From contig CAVQVG010000004.1 of the NCBI GenBank assembly GCA_963717125.1, positions 62,001 to 126,000 on the forward strand: a stretch of 64,000 nt of DNA, given 5' to 3'. The notes below the pieces were generated by a model. The model was not told the origin of the DNA and searched no databases. It saw only the letters and a program-made list of their open reading frames with translations. How positions within the stretch are numbered: position 1 is the stretch's first letter; every line of letters starts with the position of its first letter. The position numbers and the translations under genes were made by a program. Of the stretch, positions 59,474-64,000 are shown piece after piece. Source of the stretch: RYN-230 sp963717125. Its GTDB lineage: Bacteria; Actinomycetota; Actinomycetes; Streptosporangiales; Streptosporangiaceae.

Positions 59474-59599
59474 CATAAATATTTGGTCACGCGGGCCGCG
59501 CTCCGCCGCCGCGGCCGCTCCGGGCCCGCAGGTGAGCGCGGGGCCAGGCCCGGCCGCCCGTGGGACGAAATGGCTGGTTTGGCAGTTATGTGGTTTTGG

Positions 59600-59629
59600 T
59601 TGACAGTGCTCCGATGGTCGCCCTTGAAT
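59600..59629 (+). promoter_or_regulatory. Candidate promoter of the esx operon
   Basis: TTGACA (59600-59605), 18-bp spacer and TTGAAT (59624-59629) lie 45 bp before the first WXG100 gene. The -35 is perfect. The rest of the eccB-esx gap (59474-59599) contains nothing identifiable except an AT patch after the eccB stop. Confidence 0.5.
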
Positions 59630-59674
59630 ATCCGGTGCCTGCAATAACGGATTCAGGACGGGGAGGTGCGGCGA

Positions 59675-59989
59675 ATGGCGACAGAGTCCGCTGTCAACCG
59701 GGCGGCCATGGCCCAGGCAGCCGTTCAGGTAGAAGACGCGGTCGGCCAGATCCGCGGTCAGCAGTCCCGGCTCGCGGGCCAGCACGCTGACCTGATGGGT
59801 GGCTGGCAGGGCGAGGCGGCGTCCGCGTTCACCGCGGCGTTCCAGTCGTTCAACAGCGATTTCAGCCAGGTGCTCAGCGCGCTGCAGGGCATCCAGGAGA
59901 AGCTCGGCACGACCCGGGCGCGCTACCAGGCCACTGAGGAAACCCAGACCGCGGCGGCCAACCGGGTCCGCGGCCTGCTGAACAGCTGA
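59675..59989 (+). CDS. WXG100 protein (EsxA/EsxB-like)
   Basis: 104 residues, two helices joined at the WxG turn GGWQGEAASAF near residue 43. The C-terminus carries the secretion signal YxxxE in ARYQATEET. GGGGAGG lies about eight bases before ATG 59675. It is the first of the WXG pair and should form a heterodimer with the next product for export by EccC. Confidence 0.92.
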   Translation: MATESAVNRAAMAQAAVQVEDAVGQIRGQQSRLAGQHADLMGGWQGEAASAFTAAFQSFNSDFSQVLSALQGIQEKLGTTRARYQATEETQTAAANRVRGLLNS

Positions 59990-60006
59990 ACGGGAGGCAT
60001 GCCGGA

Positions 60007-60300
60007 ATGAGCGAGTACACCAGGGCGGTGTTCGGCTCCCTGCAGACCGGGGAATCCGATTTCGCCAGCAGCTATGCCCAGCTCCAGTCGACGATCTCCA
60101 CCCTCGACGCGCAGCTGCGGTCCGGCCTGGCCCAGTGGGACGGCGACGCGCAGCAGGCCTACTACGTGGCCAAGACGAAGTGGGACGCGGCCATGGCCAA
60201 CATGGCGACCGTGCTGAACAACCTGGGCGCGGTCGTCGGCGAGGCGCAGGTCAACTACAGCTCCACCGAGGTGGCTAACGCCGCCCTCTGGAACGGCTGA
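60007..60300 (+). CDS. WXG100 protein (partner of the preceding one)
   Basis: 97 residues. Helix-WxG-helix with AQWDGDAQQAYYVAKTKWD near residue 43 and a second YxxxE signal in VNYSSTEVA. It starts 17 bp after the first with GGGAGG upstream. Both partners having a YxxxE tail is unusual compared with mycobacterial pairs, in which one partner carries it. Confidence 0.92.
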   Translation: MSEYTRAVFGSLQTGESDFASSYAQLQSTISTLDAQLRSGLAQWDGDAQQAYYVAKTKWDAAMANMATVLNNLGAVVGEAQVNYSSTEVANAALWNG

Positions 60301-60310
60301 CCGGCCGGTA

Positions 60311-62197
60311 ATGGGCGGGTCGTATTCGGGGACGGCGGTGCCGCACGTCAGCGGGCCGGCGCCGCGGTCCTACCAGCAGCCGCAGAACTGGGCCACCCCG
60401 GCGGTCTCCGGCCGTGACCTGATCGTGCACCGGGATGTGCTCCGGCAGGTGGCGTCGGACCTGGCCCAGATGGCCGACGAGCTGCAGGCCGCGCTCGGCG
60501 CGGCCGGGGCCCAGGCCGGCCCGGCGGCCGGCGCGGCCGGCTCCTGGCCCGAGGCGCAGCAGCTGGCCGGGGCGATGACCCGGGCGCACACCGGCGTCAC
60601 CGAGTTCACCGGCCAGCTCCGCCAGGCGCACTCGGACATGGCCCGGCGGCTGGCCACCTCGGCCGACCGGTACGACGCCGCCGAGCAGCACATCAGCAGC
60701 CTGATCCGGGCGGCCACCGACCCGTCCGCGACCATCATCGGCAGCGGCGGGCAGGACACCCCGGTGCAGCCGGGCTACGGGCAGAACTGGACGCCGCAGC
60801 AGCGCGCCGCCTACTACCGGATCCAGCACATCGAGAACATGCCGGGCAACGGCGGGCCGACCTGGACCGGCACGTACCCGATCACCGAGGACGCGGGCTT
60901 CGCCGGGGGCGGCAGCGGCGGCTACACCTGGCAGCAGGTGCGCGGCCTGCTCGCGGGCACCGACCCGGCGGCGATCTCCGCGGCCGGCGCGGCCTACGGG
61001 CAGCTGTCCACGACGCTGACCGGGATCTCCAGCCGGCTGACCGCGCACGGCCAGACGCTGGCCGCCAACTGGGGCGGCTCGACCGCGGTCACCGCGGTCA
61101 GCCAGGTGCAGCAGCTCTACCAGACCGCGGCCGACATGCAGGCCAACACGTGGGCGGCGCAGCAGGCGCTGGCCTGGTACGGCCCGGTGCTGGCCACGTT
61201 CCGGGCCAGCCTGCCGCAGCCGGCCAGCAGCCACCCGGCCGACGTGCAGGCCGCCAACCAGGCCGCGCAGCAGCGGATGGCGGCGCTGAACAGCCACCTG
61301 GAGACCGCGTACTACCAAATGCCCGCGGTGGTGAACAAGAACCTGCCGCCGCCGCTGGCCGGCGCCCCGGGCGGCGCGGCCGGGTCCGGCGGCGCGGCGG
61401 CCGGTGGCGGCGGCGCGGGCGGCGGTGTCCCCGGGGGCGGCAGCACCGGACCCGCGCACGCCCCGGCCGGTGGTGCCCCGGTGCGCCTGCCCTCGCCGCC
61501 GGGCGGCACCGGCGCCGGGCTGACCGGCGGTGCGCCCCTACCAGCGTCCGGGTCGGCGCCCGGCACCACCCGGCTGGCCGGGGTGACCCCCACCGCGCCG
61601 GGCGGCCCCAGCCCGGCCGGCCCCGGGCCGGTGCCCAGCGGGCCGGCCCCAGGTGCCGCGGGGCCGGCCGGGCCGGGTACGCCGCCACCGCTGCTCACCC
61701 CCGGTCCCGGGCCCAGCCTGCGGGACCCGGCGCCGGCCGCGTTCAGCGAGGAGCCGCCGCCTGGCGACCTCGGCGCCGGCCTGCCGCGCGGCGCGTTCGG
61801 CAACCCAGGCGGCCTGGCCGAGGACGGGGTGACCGGCCCCGCGACGGCCGAGGTCGGGCCGGAAGCGCTGGCCGCGCAGGGCGACGCCGGGCTGGCCGGC
61901 GGGTTCCGGATGCCGGGCTCGTTCCCGATGACCGGGGCCGGCCCGGCCGGACCGGCCGAGGCCAGCCGGGGCAACGAGTACTGGACCAGCGAAGACGAAA
62001 CCACCTGGGGCCCGGACGTGGCGTCCGGTGGCCTGGCCGGTGGCGGTGACGGTGCCGACGGCCTGGGCTGGCTGCCGGGCGGCGGCAGCGCCGGCCGCGG
62101 CCAGCAGCGGGACCGGTCCCGGCTGGCGTGGCTCGGCGAGGACGACGACTTCTGGGGCGCGGGCGGCCCCGCTGTCCCACCCGTGATCGGAGGCTGA
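60311..62197 (+). CDS. Large WXG-like/PPE-like type VII substrate candidate
   Basis: 628 residues. Residues 30-145 form a helical WXG-like domain (WATPAVSGRDLIVHRDVLRQ, WPEAQQLAGAMTRAHTG) ending in the signal YDAAE. A second helical block about residues 215-340 contains NWGGSTAVTAVSQVQQLYQ. From about 350 on it is almost wholly Gly/Pro/Ala-rich, like surface or secreted domains, then a short acidic end (YWTSEDETTWGPD). It is directly downstream of the esx pair, so probably exported. Not a true PPE: no PPE motif. ATG start without a clear ribosome-binding site. Confidence 0.75.
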   Translation: MGGSYSGTAVPHVSGPAPRSYQQPQNWATPAVSGRDLIVHRDVLRQVASDLAQMADELQAALGAAGAQAGPAAGAAGSWPEAQQLAGAMTRAHTGVTEFTGQLRQAHSDMARRLATSADRYDAAEQHISSLIRAATDPSATIIGSGGQDTPVQPGYGQNWTPQQRAAYYRIQHIENMPGNGGPTWTGTYPITEDAGFAGGGSGGYTWQQVRGLLAGTDPAAISAAGAAYGQLSTTLTGISSRLTAHGQTLAANWGGSTAVTAVSQVQQLYQTAADMQANTWAAQQALAWYGPVLATFRASLPQPASSHPADVQAANQAAQQRMAALNSHLETAYYQMPAVVNKNLPPPLAGAPGGAAGSGGAAAGGGGAGGGVPGGGSTGPAHAPAGGAPVRLPSPPGGTGAGLTGGAPLPASGSAPGTTRLAGVTPTAPGGPSPAGPGPVPSGPAPGAAGPAGPGTPPPLLTPGPGPSLRDPAPAAFSEEPPPGDLGAGLPRGAFGNPGGLAEDGVTGPATAEVGPEALAAQGDAGLAGGFRMPGSFPMTGAGPAGPAEASRGNEYWTSEDETTWGPDVASGGLAGGGDGADGLGWLPGGGSAGRGQQRDRSRLAWLGEDDDFWGAGGPAVPPVIGG

Positions 62198-62207
62198 CCA
62201 GCCGCAG

Positions 62208-63002
62208 GTGCCAGGACGGCCCCGGTTTTTCACCCCTGCGCTCGGCGCCGCGCTGCTGGCCGCCGTGGCTGGCTGCGGGGCGGGCACCGGCCCAGCCAGC
62301 CCGTCCAGCCCAGCCCAGGCCAGCTCAGCCCCGGCCAGCCGCGCCGCGTCCACTTCGCCGCGGGGCGCCACGCCCGCCACCGGCAGCGAGCTGAGCAGGC
62401 GGCTGCCCGGCCGGGCCGGCCTGCCGGCCGGCTGGTCGCTGACCGCGGGCACCGGGCAGGAGACGGACAGCGGCGCGGCGCTGACCGGCCCGCCGTACCT
62501 GCCTGCGCTGCCCCGGCTGTCCTGCGCCCGCTGGCAGGGCGTGGACGCGCAGTTCCTGCTGGCCGGTGATCAGGCCTCGTACGCGCAGCTCAGCGTCACC
62601 GTCGGGCACGGCGCCAGCACCGCCCTGGGCAGCATCGGCCTGGCCGGCTACTACCCGGGCTGGGCGGCCCGGCAGTTCGGCCTGATCGAGTCGCTGGCCT
62701 TTCATCGCTGCGGCCCGTTCGCCGAGCGGGACGAGATCACCGGCGCGCGGGTCCGGATGAAACCCGGCGTGGCCGCCGTGCCGGGGCTCGGCGACCAGGC
62801 CCTGCTGATCAGGATCGTCCAGGTCAACGGCCCGCTGCCGGACGGCACCTACTACCCGGGCGACTACCTGCTGGTGGCCCGGGTAGGCAGCTATCTCGGG
62901 GACGTGGCCGCCCCGGCCTTCCCCGGCCGCTCCCCGGCCCGCGCGGTGCGCAGCGTCGCGGCCCGGCTGGTCGCTACGCTGGCCCGGCTCTCCCGGGGCT
63001 AG
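62208..63002 (+). CDS. Putative lipoprotein encoded in the type VII locus
   Basis: 264 residues. The signal peptide ends in the lipobox LAAVAGC near residue 23, then a Ser/Ala/Pro-rich linker. The mature part has two-strand blocks with cysteines in LPRLSCARWQG and FHRCGPFAERDE, which could pair. I do not recognise a family; some extracytoplasmic sensor domains have this size and cysteine spacing. GTG start 11 bp after the preceding stop, so it belongs to the same transcript. It is not EccE, which has two membrane helices and no lipobox. Confidence 0.7.
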   Translation: MPGRPRFFTPALGAALLAAVAGCGAGTGPASPSSPAQASSAPASRAASTSPRGATPATGSELSRRLPGRAGLPAGWSLTAGTGQETDSGAALTGPPYLPALPRLSCARWQGVDAQFLLAGDQASYAQLSVTVGHGASTALGSIGLAGYYPGWAARQFGLIESLAFHRCGPFAERDEITGARVRMKPGVAAVPGLGDQALLIRIVQVNGPLPDGTYYPGDYLLVARVGSYLGDVAAPAFPGRSPARAVRSVAARLVATLARLSRG

Positions 63003-63127
63003 CCGGGAAGAAAATATCCGCGCCGTGTCGATTCCGCGGCGGGCCGTTCGAAGCATCAGCAGAGGGGCCGGACAGCAGCGTCCGGACCAGCGGCCAGATA
63101 AAAGCGGCCAGATAAGGAGACATCCAG

Positions 63128-63451
63128 ATGCGGTTCCTGATGACGACCACGGCTGGTGACGCGCCGGACGAGCAGATGATGACCGACGTGGGCACGTTCG
63201 TGGCCGAGCTGAGCCAGGCCGGCGTGCTGCTGGCCACCGGCGGGCTCGACCCGGTGGGCAGCCGGATCACCGCCTCCGGCGGGAACGTCACCGTGACCGA
63301 CGGGCCGTTCGCCGAGGCCAAGGAGGCGATCATCAGCTTCGCCCTGGTCAACGTACGGTCCAAGGACGAGGCGATCGAGCTGGCCAAGCGGTTCTGGCAG
63401 ATCGCGCGCAACGGCGAGGGCGCGATCCAGCAGGTCTACGGGCCGGAGTAG
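63128..63451 (+). CDS. YCII/DGPF-domain protein
   Basis: 107 residues. The family signature is MRFLMTTTAGD at the start and VTVTDGPFAEAKEAIISFAL (DGPF) near residue 58, ending QQVYGPE. It is a small dimeric ferredoxin-like fold. AAGGAG lies about eight bases before the ATG. It precedes an ECF sigma factor gene, which is the usual pairing for ECF42 sigma factors. Confidence 0.93.
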   Translation: MRFLMTTTAGDAPDEQMMTDVGTFVAELSQAGVLLATGGLDPVGSRITASGGNVTVTDGPFAEAKEAIISFALVNVRSKDEAIELAKRFWQIARNGEGAIQQVYGPE

Positions 63452-63509
63452 GCCCACCCCACCCCCGCCGCGGTTGCCGGGCCCGGGCTGGCGATGATCT
63501 GATCGGCTG

Positions 63510-64000
63510 ATGACCGTTGCCGAGGCGCACCGCGCGGTGGACGCGGTGTGGCGGCTCGAATCGGCCCGGATCATCGCCGGCCTGGCCCGGCTGACCGGTG
63601 ACCTCGGCCTGGCCGAGGACCTGGCCCAGGACGCGCTGGTCGCGGCGCTCAGCCAGTGGCCGGAATCGGGCATCCCGCCCAACCCGGGGGCGTGGCTGAT
63701 GAGCACCGCCCGGCACCGCGCCATCGACCGGCTGCGCCGCGGCGAGCGGCTCCGCCGCAACCTCGGCCAGCTCACCCGCGAGCTGCTCGCGTTGCAGCAG
63801 GCGGCGGTGTTCGACGGGCCGCCCGGCCTGGCCGCCGCGCTGGACGCCGGCGAGGTGCAGGACGACCTGCTCCGGCTGATGTTCGTGGCCTGCCACCCGG
63901 TGCTGTCCACGGAGGCCAGGGTGGCGCTCACCCTGCGCCTGCTCGGCGGGCTGACCACGGACGAGATCGGCCGGGCCTTCCTGGTCGCCGAGCCGACCAT
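63510..64000 (+). CDS. ECF sigma factor (ECF42-type), 3' end outside window
   Basis: The frame is open from ATG 63510 to the edge, giving at least 163 residues. LARLTGDLGLAEDLAQDALV near residue 26 is sigma region 2, PNPGAWLMSTARHRAIDRLR near 57, and the visible LRLLGGLTTDEIGRAFLVAE begins region 4. Direct linkage to a DGPF gene and a FVACHPVLSTEARVALTLR segment place it in the group with long C-terminal extensions (ECF42). The end and the C-terminal domain cannot be seen. Confidence 0.92.
   Translation, partial: MTVAEAHRAVDAVWRLESARIIAGLARLTGDLGLAEDLAQDALVAALSQWPESGIPPNPGAWLMSTARHRAIDRLRRGERLRRNLGQLTRELLALQQAAVFDGPPGLAAALDAGEVQDDLLRLMFVACHPVLSTEARVALTLRLLGGLTTDEIGRAFLVAEPT

Noticed and set aside
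57929..59785. 618-codon minus-strand ORF opposite eccD and eccB
   Set aside because: Shadow of two clear genes, with Arg/Gly/Pro-rich composition and no motif.
62208..63002. EccE
   Set aside because: It has a lipobox and a single N-terminal hydrophobic stretch, not the two membrane helices of EccE.

Overview
The window is very GC-rich and densely coded, and looks like a chromosomal segment of a filamentous-type actinobacterium. Supporting family signatures are a type VII secretion locus (MycP, EccC, EccD, EccB, WXG100 pair), F420-type oxidoreductases (LLM class and PPOX class), a TIGR03086/DinB-type mycothiol-dependent enzyme, a DUF574 S-adenosyl methyltransferase, two DUF1707 proteins, a DUF222-HNH gene and a large LuxR-type (LAL) regulator. 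A Streptosporangiales-like host is my best guess, but the sequence alone does not fix the order. I see no rRNA, tRNA, CRISPR array, transposase or phage module.

Layout. 1-5.7 kb: a LAL regulator between two homologous alpha/beta hydrolases, with a divergent third hydrolase that has lost its nucleophilic serine. 5.8-9.1 kb: small membrane proteins, a YjbR protein and two gene remnants. 9.2-15.96 kb: a three-domain PabB-PabC-PabA fusion, a second YjbR protein, an amidohydrolase, an SDR and a metallo-beta-lactamase-fold hydrolase. 15.96-20.2 kb: cytochrome bd oxidase (cydAB) and two membrane proteins, ended by a perfect 21-bp-arm hairpin. 20.2-26.1 kb, minus strand: a twice-deleted FAD dehydrogenase, an epoxide hydrolase, a PfkB-type kinase, a radical SAM protein with a repeat-bearing leader that can encode a short peptide, and frameshifted relics of a toroid-fold protein and an XRE-like regulator. 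26.2-31.5 kb: F420 enzymes, a DipZ-like thioredoxin protein, a calycin-like protein and further fragments. 31.9-36.6 kb: acyl-CoA dehydrogenase, ferredoxin-P450-DUF1707-GNAT in overlapping order, a DinB fragment and an ASCH protein. 36.7-51 kb: frameshifted DUF222-HNH gene, DUF1707, tyrosine phosphatase, acyl-CoA dehydrogenase, STAS protein, MenB, methyltransferase, PAS/GAF/PP2C phosphatase, hydrolases, HAD, VOC, enoyl-CoA hydratase and a DHFR-like protein. 51.1-63.0 kb: the type VII secretion locus. 63.1-64 kb: a DGPF/YCII protein and an ECF sigma factor running off the edge.

Two themes recur. First, about nine genes are fragments, internally deleted or frameshifted, which suggests steady small-scale deletion decay. 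Second, short tandem duplications (14-33 bp units, 2-6 copies) sit at gene ends and in gaps, and twice inside genes (cydA N-terminus, ferredoxin C-terminus). The most interesting candidate for an undescribed system is the radical SAM/PfkB operon with its duplicated 11-codon leader element. All start choices and families were judged by eye; no search was run.
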